A stretch of DNA of 64,000 bases, from assembly GCA_048158365.1 (NCBI GenBank), contig JBLLNL010000011.1; one strand, written 5' to 3'. The DNA is from Azoarcus_F sp048158365. Its GTDB lineage: Bacteria > Pseudomonadota > Gammaproteobacteria > Burkholderiales > Rhodocyclaceae. Under the pieces are notes generated by a model that saw only the letters and a program-made list of their open reading frames with translations, ran no database searches and had not been told where the DNA came from. A program made the translations under genes and the position numbers. Positions 44,308-52,452 of this stretch are shown here, piece by piece; the stretch's first letter is position 1, and every line of letters begins with the position of its first letter.

Positions 44308-46155
44308 TCAGAGCCCGAGCCTTGCCACGGTTTCCGGGGTCGGCTGCCCTTCCGGCGTCCAGCCGCGGACCTTGTAGTACTCGGGCAACATCTTGTCCAG
44401 CCCATTGACCAGGCCCTTGGCCGGACCGGTCTTGGCCGGCTCGTTGGTCAGGCGCGGCGGCAGGTTGTCGTCCTTGTGGGTGAAGCCCGCCGCGTTGTTG
44501 AACTGACGCTCCATGTTCCAGATGCGCTCGCCCACCTCGTTGAGCTTTTCCATGCTCCAGTCGCCCTCGCAGGCCGCCTCGATCTGCGGCTGCACGTCGG
44601 CCAGCGTCCACGCAAAGGACGTGAACACGCAGATGCCAGCCGAGTCGAACACCGCGGTCGCGTCCTGGAAGGCCTTGACCAGCTCGGGCTTGCCGTCGGT
44701 CACCAGCGGATCGGTCTTGACCGGGATGCCCAGCACCTCGGACGCCACCGTATAGCCGCGCAGGTGGCAGGCGCCGCGGTTGGAGGTCGCATAGGCCAGG
44801 CCCATGCCCTGGATGCCGCGCGAATCGTAGGCCGGGAACTCCTGGCTCTTCACGGTCATCGACAGCTCGGGGTGGCCGTACTTGGTGCACAGCCGCTTCG
44901 AACCCAAGCCGAGCTCCTTGCCGAAGCCTTCGCCCAGCGCGGTCATCTCGACCATCCTGGCCAGCGCCTCGGCCGAGCCGAACGGCGACTCGATGCCGAT
45001 CTGCTCCGCGGTCAGAATGCCCATCTCGTAAAGCTCCATCGCCGCACCGACGGTCGCACCGAAGGAGATCGGGTCCATGCCCTGCTCGTTGCAGATCAGG
45101 TTGGCATATTGCAGCGCTTCGAGGTCGCCGACCCCGTTGGCCGCGCCGAGCGCCCATGCGGCCTCGTACTCCAGCCCACCGGACGCACCCCAGTACTTCG
45201 GGTTGTTCTTGACGGTGAAATGGCCCTTGTCGATTTCCGAGATCCGGCCGCACGCGATGGTGCAGCCGAAGCACGCAGCGTTGGTGACCAGCTGCGGCTT
45301 GCCGTCGGACTCGCGCTTCTCGTGCATCGCCTCGGCCGAGATCTTGGACGCATCCTCGAACTGCACGTCACGGTGATTGCGGGTCGGCAGTGCGCCGATC
45401 TCGTTGATCACGTTCATCAGCACCTGGGTGCCATAGGTGGGCAGACCCTGGCCGGTCACCGCATTGTCGTGCAACACCTTCTTGGCTTCGCTGGTCGCCT
45501 TCATGAACGCCGGAAAGTCCTTGACGTTGCCGACCCCGAGGGTGCCGCGGATCGCGACCGCCTTCAGGTTCTTGGACCCCATCACCGTGCCCACGCCGGA
45601 ACGGCCCGCCGCACGATGCAGATCGTTCACCACGCATGCGTACAGCACGCCGTTTTCGCCGGCGCGCCCGATCGACGAGATCCGGATCTGCGGATCCTGA
45701 TGCTGCGCCTTGATCGTCTCCTCGGTTTCCCAGCAGCTCTTGCCCCACAGGTGCGACGCGTCGCGCAGCTCGGCCTTCTCGTTTTCGACGAACAGGTAAA
45801 CCGGCTTCGGCGACCGTCCCTCGAAGATGATCATGTCCCAGCCGGCGAACTTCATCTCGGCACCGAAGAAACCGCCCGAGTTCGAACACGCGATCGCGCC
45901 GGTCAGCGGACCCTTGGTGACGATCGTATAGCGGCCGCCGGTGGAGGCCATGGTGCCGGTCAGCGGACCGGTCGACATGATCATCTTGTTGTCCGGCGAC
46001 AGCGGATCGACCTTGGGGTCGATCTCGGAGATCAGGTACTTGCTCGCCAGCCCGCGCGAACCGAGGTACTCGTGCGCCCACGCCATGTTGAGCGGCTCTT
46101 CCTTGCAGCTGCCTTCGGTGAGATTGACCCGAAGAATCTTTCTAGTCCATGCCAT
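44308..46155 (-). CDS. aorB: Tungsten-containing aldehyde:ferredoxin oxidoreductase, large subunit
   Basis: Catalytic subunit that oxidises aldehydes to acids at a tungsten bis-pterin centre. The 615-residue protein has all family marks: N-terminal WTRKILRVNLTEGS, GRYTIVTKGPLTGAIACSNSGG, the 4Fe-4S site C295-x2-C298-x3-C302 (ACFGCTIACGR) with distal C509 (SAGICVFTS), and the pterin/catalytic loop AYDSRGIQGMGLAYATSNRG with H464. Codon style matches neighbours, so no sign of recent transfer. It follows aorA after 12 bp. Confidence 0.96.
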   Translation of the reverse strand: MAWTRKILRVNLTEGSCKEEPLNMAWAHEYLGSRGLASKYLISEIDPKVDPLSPDNKMIMSTGPLTGTMASTGGRYTIVTKGPLTGAIACSNSGGFFGAEMKFAGWDMIIFEGRSPKPVYLFVENEKAELRDASHLWGKSCWETEETIKAQHQDPQIRISSIGRAGENGVLYACVVNDLHRAAGRSGVGTVMGSKNLKAVAIRGTLGVGNVKDFPAFMKATSEAKKVLHDNAVTGQGLPTYGTQVLMNVINEIGALPTRNHRDVQFEDASKISAEAMHEKRESDGKPQLVTNAACFGCTIACGRISEIDKGHFTVKNNPKYWGASGGLEYEAAWALGAANGVGDLEALQYANLICNEQGMDPISFGATVGAAMELYEMGILTAEQIGIESPFGSAEALARMVEMTALGEGFGKELGLGSKRLCTKYGHPELSMTVKSQEFPAYDSRGIQGMGLAYATSNRGACHLRGYTVASEVLGIPVKTDPLVTDGKPELVKAFQDATAVFDSAGICVFTSFAWTLADVQPQIEAACEGDWSMEKLNEVGERIWNMERQFNNAAGFTHKDDNLPPRLTNEPAKTGPAKGLVNGLDKMLPEYYKVRGWTPEGQPTPETVARLGL

Positions 46156-46167
46156 GTCCGATTCTCC

Positions 46168-46644
46168 TCAAGCTGCGCTGGCAGGCGTGTTGGCCTTGGC
46201 GGCCCAGGCCTGCATGCGGTCGTATCCGGTCCAGTTCGCGTCGATGTACGTGATCGCGGCGGTCGGACAGGCCTTCGCACAGGCGGGATCGCCGCCGCAC
46301 AGATCGCACTTCTGGACCTTGCCGGTCGCCTGGTTGTAATTGACCGTGCCGAACGGGCACGCGATCGTGCACACCTTGCAGCCGACACAGGTGTCGTCGA
46401 AGACGAGCTTGGCGCCGGTGCTCCGGTCGATCCGGATCGCATCCACCGGACACGCATTCAGGCACCACGCCTCCGAACACTGGGTACAGGTGTAGGGGAC
46501 CTTGCGCCCTTCATGTTCGAAGTTGAAGACCTTGATCAGCGAATTGGCGGGGTTCATGACTCCGGTGTGCTCGTACGAACAGGCCATCTCGCATTGCAGA
46601 CAGCCGGTGCACTTGGCGGGGTCAATGTGAAGTGATTTCCACAT
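46168..46644 (-). CDS. aorA: Ferredoxin-like subunit of aldehyde oxidoreductase, four [4Fe-4S] clusters
   Basis: The 158-residue protein contains sixteen cysteines in four cluster-binding sets: C12/15/18/22, C53/56/61/65, C86/89/92/96 and C113/116/122/126, as in the HycB/DmsB-like electron-transfer family. In the Aromatoleum enzyme this subunit carries electrons from AorB and polymerises into a chain. ATG 46644 has GGAGG at proper distance; it is the first gene of the operon, 53 bp downstream of a sigma-54 promoter candidate. Confidence 0.93.
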   Translation of the reverse strand: MWKSLHIDPAKCTGCLQCEMACSYEHTGVMNPANSLIKVFNFEHEGRKVPYTCTQCSEAWCLNACPVDAIRIDRSTGAKLVFDDTCVGCKVCTIACPFGTVNYNQATGKVQKCDLCGGDPACAKACPTAAITYIDANWTGYDRMQAWAAKANTPASAA

Positions 46645-46696
46645 CGATGTGCTCCTCCGTTTGTTGTTCGGATAAAAACGTCTCAGCCGACCCCTG

Positions 46697-46713
46697 AGCA
46701 ATTGTCATGCCCA
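46697..46713 (-). promoter_or_regulatory. Sigma-54 (RpoN) promoter candidate of the aor operon
   Basis: On the minus strand the sequence is TGGGCATGACAATTGCT. It has GG and GC exactly ten bases apart and agrees with the consensus YTGGCACG-N4-TTGCW at all fixed positions except two. Transcription would begin near 46686, about 40 bases before aorA. The 387-bp gap to the divergent TonB receptor gene (46645-47031) has room for an activator site, but I see no clear palindrome there. Confidence 0.68.
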
Positions 46714-47031
46714 ACATATGAGCCCGCTTTCATAGGGTCTGGTGATACGATTCTACTCAGTTTTCCGTCAGGCTTGTTGCGGCCTGGCCCCGGCCGCCCC
46801 GAATGGCTCAGCAAACCCGTGCACCTGTTTCAAAACGTAGCACCTGCCACGGATCGGCGCAAACTGCTCCAGGCTGCAGCATCGCAGCGATGGATCATGA
46901 TTTTCGCGAGTGCCGTATCGCGCGCGCAGCGATGCGGGCATCGCGCTGCGGCCGGCACAATCATCCGGTGTCGCCCGATGGCGACGGCCTGCGACCTCAA
47001 CCCACCAAGACGCTGCAAAGGAACGAAGCTC

Positions 47032-49245
47032 ATGAGCGCCTCTAGCCGCCATGCCTGCACCCCTGCCTCGCGTGACACACGCCATCCCATCGCCCGCCCG
47101 CATCCGAGCAATCGCATGGCCGGTGTCGCGCTGCCGGCGAACGCATTGTTCGTCATGGCGCTGTGCCACGGCGGCGGCGCGTTCGCACAGCAGGCGACCG
47201 AAGGGCGCACCGGCGACACCCCGCTCAACCCGGTGGTGGTGACCGGCACGCCGGTCGAAGCGGACAGTTTCGACCTGCCGATTTCGATCGATTCGATCGA
47301 CATGCGCGAGGTGCAGCGCGGCAATCTCGGCGTGAATGCGTCGGAGGCGCTGTCGGGCGTACCCGGCCTGGTGATCCAGAACCGGCAGAACTTCGCGCAG
47401 GACCTGCAGATCTCCATCCGTGGCTTCGGTGCGCGCTCGGCCTTCGGCGTGCGCGGCGTGAAACTCATCACCGACGGCATCCCGGCATCCAACCCGGACG
47501 GACAGGGCCAGGCGGCGACCTTCAATCTCGACACCGCCGCGCGCATCGAAGTCATGCGCGGCCCCTTCTCCACCGTCTATGGCAATCACGCCGGCGGCGT
47601 CATCCAGTTGTTCTCGCGCGACGGCGAGGGCCCGCCGCGCGCGAGCGCCCGCGCATTCGGCGGCGCATGGGGCACCACCAAGTTCGGCCTCGGCTTCGAG
47701 GGCGAAAGCAACGGTGTCGGCTATGTGCTCGACGCCTCGCGCTTCGACACCGACGGCTACCGCGACCACAGCGAGGCCCGTCGGGACCAGGGTTTCGCGA
47801 AGTTCACGCTCGCGCCGGACGGCGACAGCCGGCTCACCCTCGTCGCGAGCAGCCTGGACCAGCCGGACACGCAGGACCCGCTCGGCGTCACCTGGGACAC
47901 GTACCGGCGTGATCCCCGCGCGGTCGAACCGGTCGCCATCCTGTTCAACACCCGTAAGCGCATCGCCCATCTGCAGGGCGGCGCGATCTACGAGCGCGAC
48001 ATCGGACCGGACACCCTGTTCCTCAGCGCCTATGCCGGCAAGCGCAGCGTGGTGCAGTACCAGGCGATCCCGACCGCTCCCCAGGCTTCACCCCGGCACG
48101 CGGGCGGCGTCATCGACTTCGACCGCAACTTCTCGGGCGTCGCCGCCCGCTGGACCGTACGCCGCGACCTCGCCGGCGGGGATCTGACCGTCACCGCCGG
48201 CATCGATCATGACCGCTCGCGCGACGACCGCCAGGGCTACCAGAACTTCATCGGCCCGCCGGGCAATGCCAACGAAGTGGGCGTGCGCGGCCAGTTGCGC
48301 CGCGACGAGATCGACACCGTCACCAGCACCGACCCCTACATCCAGGCGGTGTGGGCCCGGGGACGGTGGCAGTGGTCGCTGGGCCTGCGCCATTCGTATG
48401 TCGACTTCGACGTAGACGACCGCTACATCGTCGGCGTAAACGGCGACGACAGCGGCAGCGTCAGCTACCGCCGCACCACGCCGGCGATCGGCGTGGTGTA
48501 CGCCTTGCGTCCGGAAGTGAACCTCTATGCCAGCGCCGGCGCCGGCTTCGAGACGCCGACCCTGAACGAATTGTCGTATGCCACGCCGAGCACCGGCTTC
48601 AACTTCGATCTCGAACCCTCGCGCAGCGAGCAGTTCGAAGCCGGCATCAAGGCTTTCGTCGGATACGCGACGCGGGTCAATGCAGCCGTGTTCCTGATCC
48701 GGACCCGCGACGAAATCGTGGTCGCCGAGTCGATCGGAGGGCGGACCAGTTACATCAATGCCGCCGAGACCCGCCGTCGTGGCATCGAGCTGTCGAGCGA
48801 ATCGGAGCTGACCGACAGCCTGCGCCTGCGAGCTGCGCTCACCTGGCTGGACGCGGAGTACAGCAAGGCCTTCGAGACCCGCAGCGGCCGCATCCCATCG
48901 GGCAACGCGCTCCCCGGCGTGCCCGAACTCACCGCCTACGCGGAACTCGCGTGGGAGCCGGTAAGCGGCGTGATCCTGGCCACCGAGGCGCTGTACCGCG
49001 ACCAGGTCTACGTCAACGACCTCAACGACGCCCGCCCTGCGCCCTCACACACCCTCGTCAATCTGCGCCTGTCCGCCGAACAGCAACGCGGCGCCTGGAC
49101 GTTCGGGCAACTGCTGCGACTGGACAACGCGTTCGACCGCAAGCACATCGGCTCGGTCATCGTGGGGGCTGCCAACGGGCGTTTCTACGAGCCCGGCCCG
49201 GAACGCAGCTGGTATGCGGGCATCAGCGCCAGCCATGCGTTCTGA
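47032..49245 (+). CDS. pqqU: TonB-dependent receptor, PqqU/YncD-like (PQQ uptake)
   Basis: Outer-membrane 22-strand barrel with plug, 737 residues. The signal peptide core is near PANALFVMALCHGGGAFAQ. Plug sequences GVPGLVIQNRQNFAQDLQIS, RGFGARSAFGVRGVKLITDG and DGQGQAATFNLDTAARIEVM, barrel segments such as SPRHAGGVIDFDRNFSG and GFETPTLNELSYA, and the end SVIVGAANGRFYEPGPERSW closely follow E. coli YncD, now PqqU, which imports pyrroloquinoline quinone. ATG 47032 has AAAGGAA eight bases before it; ATG 47116 is an alternative giving a shorter signal peptide. It ends in Phe, as outer-membrane barrels do. Confidence 0.87.
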   Translation: MSASSRHACTPASRDTRHPIARPHPSNRMAGVALPANALFVMALCHGGGAFAQQATEGRTGDTPLNPVVVTGTPVEADSFDLPISIDSIDMREVQRGNLGVNASEALSGVPGLVIQNRQNFAQDLQISIRGFGARSAFGVRGVKLITDGIPASNPDGQGQAATFNLDTAARIEVMRGPFSTVYGNHAGGVIQLFSRDGEGPPRASARAFGGAWGTTKFGLGFEGESNGVGYVLDASRFDTDGYRDHSEARRDQGFAKFTLAPDGDSRLTLVASSLDQPDTQDPLGVTWDTYRRDPRAVEPVAILFNTRKRIAHLQGGAIYERDIGPDTLFLSAYAGKRSVVQYQAIPTAPQASPRHAGGVIDFDRNFSGVAARWTVRRDLAGGDLTVTAGIDHDRSRDDRQGYQNFIGPPGNANEVGVRGQLRRDEIDTVTSTDPYIQAVWARGRWQWSLGLRHSYVDFDVDDRYIVGVNGDDSGSVSYRRTTPAIGVVYALRPEVNLYASAGAGFETPTLNELSYATPSTGFNFDLEPSRSEQFEAGIKAFVGYATRVNAAVFLIRTRDEIVVAESIGGRTSYINAAETRRRGIELSSESELTDSLRLRAALTWLDAEYSKAFETRSGRIPSGNALPGVPELTAYAELAWEPVSGVILATEALYRDQVYVNDLNDARPAPSHTLVNLRLSAEQQRGAWTFGQLLRLDNAFDRKHIGSVIVGAANGRFYEPGPERSWYAGISASHAF

Positions 49246-49263
49246 TCATCCGCCGGGCGCGGC

Positions 49264-49632
49264 TCAGGCCGGCGGATTGCCCTTGGGCGCGGTGTTGCGG
49301 GGCGAGCGCCTGGGCGAGCGGCGAAAAGGCTTCTTAGGCGTACCGCCCGGCGACTGCCCGGGTTGCGCGCCGCCCTCGCCCTGTTGCCCGGCTGCGCCCT
49401 GCGGCGACCGGGCTTGCGGCTTCTGCCCCGGTCGCGCCTGCCGCGCCCGGCCCGGCGTCGACATCTTGCGCGCGCCCGGCTCCGGCCCGCCGATCCGGTT
49501 GACCGGCGCAAGCGAGATCTCCAGCTCGTTGAGCTCGTCCCACTCCGCGTCGGTACGATCCCTGTCCGGAATCGCCAGCAAGGCCTGAAGGCGCCGCCTC
49601 GGGGAAATCTGTTCCTGTTCGTCCATATTCAT
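49264..49632 (-). CDS. Hypothetical small protein with disordered basic tail
   Basis: The 122-residue protein has a short conserved-looking head (RRRLQALLAIPDRDRTDAEWDELNELEISLAP) and an 80-residue tail rich in Pro, Gly, Arg, Gln and Lys (repeats of ARPGQKPQAR and FRRSPRRSPR type). The tail looks intrinsically disordered and could bind nucleic acid. No family is recognised. It is convergent with pqqU with 18 bp between stops. Confidence 0.6.
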   Translation of the reverse strand: MNMDEQEQISPRRRLQALLAIPDRDRTDAEWDELNELEISLAPVNRIGGPEPGARKMSTPGRARQARPGQKPQARSPQGAAGQQGEGGAQPGQSPGGTPKKPFRRSPRRSPRNTAPKGNPPA

Positions 49633-49756
49633 ATCATCTCATCGTTTACCAGTCACCCGACAGTGACAACACCCGCTCCGGCGAGCCGCGCGCCGCCCGA
49701 TTGCCGCCAAGCGCGGCAGAGCTTTCCTGCTAAAATTCACGGCCAGCCCCCCAGAC

Positions 49757-50265
49757 ATGCTCCGGCCCCGCCGCCAGGCCCGCACCCAACTGCAGAACCA
49801 GGTCCTGAAAGAAACCGCGCAACTGCGCGCTCGAATGGAGAGCGTGCTCAACGCCAAGCTGCACCTGACCAGCGGGCTGGCGGCCTTCGTCACCACCCAC
49901 CCGGGTCTGGACCAGCAAGAATTCTCGACTTTCGCGGCCCGATTGCTCGAATCGGGCAAGCATGTGGTGAAAAACTTCACCTATGCGCCAGACCACGTCA
50001 TACGCCATGTGTTTCCAGTCGAGGGCAACGAAGCCGCAGTCGGACTGGATCTGAGTACCCACCCGGCCTTCACCGCCTCGGTGGAGCAACTCACCCGCAC
50101 CGGCAACCCGGTGCTTGCCGGCCCTCACCCCCTCGTACAGGGCGGCGAAGCGCTCATCGCACGCGAGCCGCTGTTCAGGACGGACCCCCGGACCGGTACA
50201 CGTATCATGTGGGGCCAGGTCAGCATGCCGATGGATATGGGCGCATTCTACCACCACCCGGGGGC
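49757..50265 (+). pseudogene. Truncated CHASE-domain sensor gene
   Basis: From ATG 49757 about 170 codons encode most of a CHASE sensor domain: LHLTSGLAAFVTTHPGLDQQEF, DHVIRHVFPVEGNEAAVGLDL, ARREPL-like IAREPLFRTDPRTGTRIMWGQVSMPM. CHASE domains are periplasmic and are normally flanked by membrane helices and followed by GGDEF, EAL or kinase domains; none is present. The match breaks off near 50260. The frame stays open to 50614 but only by reading antisense through a Uma2 fragment, so the product is a chimera. It is a gene remnant. Confidence 0.75.
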
Positions 50266-50284
50266 CGGTGAGTTCGCGCACATT

Positions 50285-50473
50285 TTTCGACTTGCCCTCC
50301 AGCGCATCGGCGATCTGGCGCGCAATCTCGAATGCGATTGCCTGATGCCGCGGCGACGGCGCTGGCGCCATCGCATAGGCCACGCCATCGATCAACTCGT
50401 AGCGCACCTCCGCCGGCCAGCGGCAATAGTCCGCATAGGTGTGACGCTCGGCATCCCTCAACGGCAAACCCAT
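50285..50473 (-). pseudogene. Truncated Uma2 (DUF820) gene fragment
   Basis: On the minus strand from ATG 50473 the sequence reads like the N-terminus of a Uma2 family PD-(D/E)xK nuclease-like protein: TYADYCRWPAEVRYELIDGVAYAMAPAPSPRHQAIAFEIARQIADALEGK. Similarity stops near 50285, where the APFDVRLP part normally follows. The rest of the gene is missing and the sequence runs into the end of the CHASE fragment. The fragment therefore abuts another truncated gene tail to tail. Confidence 0.75.
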
Positions 50474-50664
50474 CGTGAACCTCCGACCCGATCCGATCCC
50501 TCACAGGATAGCCTTGCCCGCTCCTGGACCGGGTGCCCGACAACCCGCCCCGGTACCAAGACCGTCTGCCCTGAACCGCGTGCTTTCAAGATCGAGCCCG
50601 CTTCGCTATGCTGACATCACGATCTGCAGCGTCCCCGCCTCATTCACGTAACGAGACATACGCC

Positions 50665-51246
50665 ATGGCACTTCCCGCACCGCAACCACAGATGACGCGT
50701 GACGACTTCCTCGCCTGGGAGAGCACCCAGCCTGAGAAACACCAGTTCTGGCAGGGCGAGGTCTTTGCGATGACCGGTGCCCGCCAGGTACATGTGATCA
50801 CCACCGGCAATTGCTTCGCGTTGCTCAAGATCCACCTCCGGGGCACGCCGTGCCGCGCGTACATGTCCGACATGCAACTCGAGGTGGCGGCCGCCGATGC
50901 GGTGTTCTACCCGGACGTGTTCGTCAGCTGCGATGCCGCGGATCTCGCCGCCGAACGCATCCTCAGCCGCCCCAAGGTGATCATCGAGGTCCTGTCCGAC
51001 AGCACCGCCGGCTTCGACCGCGGCGCCAAGTTCGCTGCCTATCGCCGCCTCGACACGCTGCAGGAATACGCCCTCATCGATCCCGACCGGCTCACCGTCG
51101 AGATCTTCCGCCGCACCGAAACCGACGACTGGCTACTCGCCACCCACGACGGCGAGCGCGGCCTGGTGCTGCGCTCGCTCGACTTCGAGGCGCCGCTGGC
51201 CGACGTGTTCGAATCCGTACCCGCGGCCGGCGCCACCGAACCCTAG
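50665..51246 (+). CDS. Uma2 family (DUF820) putative endonuclease-fold protein
   Basis: The 193-residue protein has the Uma2 core: TRDDFLAWESTQPEKHQFWQGEVFAMTGA, HVITTGNCFALLKIHL, then the PD-(D/E)xK-like segment VFYPDVFVSCD followed by PKVIIEVLSDSTAGFDRGAKFAAYRRL, and EYALIDPDRLTVEIFRR. Asp in YPDVFV and Glu in VIIEVLS would form the nuclease-like site. The biological role of the family is not settled. ATG 50665 starts the conserved region. It is not the continuation of the truncated Uma2 fragment on the other strand, whose sequence is different. Confidence 0.85.
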   Translation: MALPAPQPQMTRDDFLAWESTQPEKHQFWQGEVFAMTGARQVHVITTGNCFALLKIHLRGTPCRAYMSDMQLEVAAADAVFYPDVFVSCDAADLAAERILSRPKVIIEVLSDSTAGFDRGAKFAAYRRLDTLQEYALIDPDRLTVEIFRRTETDDWLLATHDGERGLVLRSLDFEAPLADVFESVPAAGATEP

Positions 51247-51248
51247 AA

Positions 51249-51365
51249 ATCGGGGTCTGGCCCCGATCTCACTATTTCCCGGCCCCGCCAATCCCCGGTA
51301 GGGGCGGCGCCAGCACGTCGAGCACGATGAACTTGCCGTGGAGCACTTCGGGTTAGGGGCCAGAC
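51249..51365. repeat. REP-like segment with 10-bp inverted ends
   Basis: ATCGGGG (51249-51255) pairs with CCCCGAT (51261-51267) as a local hairpin after the Uma2 stop. GTCTGGCCCC (51255-51264) recurs inverted as GGGGCCAGAC at 51356-51365. Between them the minus strand reads a short coding-like tail, PEVLHGKFIVLDVLAPPLPG, which may be a gene remnant. Confidence 0.4.
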
Positions 51366-51383
51366 TTGCGAGCGGGCCAAGTG

Positions 51384-51408
51384 ATGTATACACTTTTTGT
51401 ATATACAT
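51384..51408 (+). promoter_or_regulatory. AT-rich palindromic operator of the first vapBC module
   Basis: ATGTATAC (51384-51391) faces GTATATACAT (51399-51408), an imperfect inverted repeat in an otherwise GC-rich context, 15 bases before the antitoxin start. It overlaps -10-like TATA sequences. VapBC complexes usually repress their own promoter through such sites. Confidence 0.6.
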
Positions 51409-51422
51409 TACCGGAGCCCTCA

Positions 51423-51653
51423 ATGACTTACGCACGCGTGTTTCAGTCCGGCAACAGCCAGGCGGTTCGTCTGCCCAAGGAATTCCGACTGAATGTCGAG
51501 CAGGTGGAAATCTTTCGTCGCGGCGACGAAATCGTGTTGCGCGAAGTGCCGGTCAACGCCGCAACGATCTTCGACGCGCTCGCCAGCCTGCCGCCCGATT
51601 TCATGGAGGGCGGGCGCGAGGATTCACCGCCGCAGGAACGGGACGCCCTTTGA
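51423..51653 (+). CDS. vapB: VapB-type antitoxin (AbrB/SpoVT fold)
   Basis: The 76-residue protein has the swapped-hairpin DNA-binding domain (ARVFQSGNSQAVRLPKEFRL, then VEIFRRGDEIVLREV) and a C-terminal tail (FDALASLPPDFMEGGRED) that would plug the toxin active site. ATG 51423 is used; its stop overlaps the toxin start (TGATG). It neutralises the PIN toxin and represses the operon. Confidence 0.9.
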   Translation: MTYARVFQSGNSQAVRLPKEFRLNVEQVEIFRRGDEIVLREVPVNAATIFDALASLPPDFMEGGREDSPPQERDAL

Positions 51654-52060
51654 TGGGCGCCCATTACCTGCTCGACACCAACATCTGCATCTATATCGCC
51701 AAGCACAATCCGCCGCACGTCCGGGCGCGCTTTGCCCGGCACAACAGCAGTGACCTGGCCATGTCGGTCATCACCCTGGGTGAACTGCGCTTCGGCGCCG
51801 AAAAGAGTCAGTCACGCGAACGTTCGCTGGCAGCAATCACCCGACTGGAGCAGGCAATCCCGGTGTATGCCTTACCCGATGCAGCAGGCGCGCACTATGG
51901 GCAGATCCGGGCGGTACTCCAGAAGCAGGGCCTGCCCATCTGCAACAACGACCTTTGGCTGGCTGCGCATGCCCGCGCCGAGGGCTGGATTCTAGTCACT
52001 AACAATGAACGGGAATTCACCCGCGTTCCGGGCCTGCAGGTTAAAAACTGGGCAGACTGA
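51653..52060 (+). CDS. vapC: VapC-type PIN-domain toxin
   Basis: The 135-residue ribonuclease has the PIN acidic residues: D8 in YLLDTNICIY, E in SVITLGELRFGA, and D in ICNNDLWLAAHARAEGWILVTNNEREF. Such toxins cleave tRNA or rRNA when the antitoxin is lost. The start overlaps vapB, so synthesis is coupled. Confidence 0.93.
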   Translation: MGAHYLLDTNICIYIAKHNPPHVRARFARHNSSDLAMSVITLGELRFGAEKSQSRERSLAAITRLEQAIPVYALPDAAGAHYGQIRAVLQKQGLPICNNDLWLAAHARAEGWILVTNNEREFTRVPGLQVKNWAD

Positions 52061-52161
52061 GGGCGATGGGCATATTGACGTTGAGCCGCGCAAAGGTCGT
52101 GCCAGCCTTGGTACTGACGATCAAGTGTTTCCGGGCGAATTCGAGGTTTCATTATTGGTTT

Positions 52162-52173
52162 AATTGTACAATT
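52162..52173 (+). promoter_or_regulatory. Perfect 12-bp palindrome before the Phd-type antitoxin
   Basis: AATTGTACAATT is a complete palindrome, 30 bases upstream of the antitoxin ATG, in an AT-rich pocket. It is a likely autoregulatory operator of the second module and overlaps a plausible promoter. Confidence 0.6.
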
Positions 52174-52203
52174 CGCACATAACGCACAAACAAGGAGCTT
52201 TCC

Positions 52204-52452
52204 ATGCGAACCATATCCGCGAGTGAAGCCAAGCAGGGGTTCGCGGGGGTCATCGAAGCTGCCGCGCGCGAGCCGGTCGTCATTCAGCGGCAAAAGCGCG
52301 ACGTGGCGGTCGTGATGTCGATGCAGGAATACGAGCGCCTGGTGCGTCTCAACGTTGCCGAGTTTCAGCGCTTCTGCGACGCCGTCGGCGGGTCCGCGCG
52401 CGAAGCCGGTCTGACGGAAAACAAGCTGGCCGAACTCCTGGCCAATGACTGA
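52204..52452 (+). CDS. Phd/YefM family antitoxin
   Basis: The 82-residue protein begins MRTISASEAKQGFAGVIEAAAREPVVIQRQKRDVAVVMSMQEYERL, the Phd/YefM DNA-binding fold, followed by a toxin-binding tail ending in TENKLAELLAND. AAGGAG precedes the ATG. It overlaps the next gene by eight bases. It is expected to neutralise the PIN protein and repress the operon. Confidence 0.9.
   Translation: MRTISASEAKQGFAGVIEAAAREPVVIQRQKRDVAVVMSMQEYERLVRLNVAEFQRFCDAVGGSAREAGLTENKLAELLAND

Noticed and set aside
44476..46635. 719-codon open frame opposite aorB and aorA
   Set aside because: Antisense of two well-supported genes; composition is of shadow type.
49757..50614. A single 285-residue CHASE-domain protein
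   Set aside because: Similarity ends near residue 170 and the remaining frame is antisense of a Uma2 fragment.
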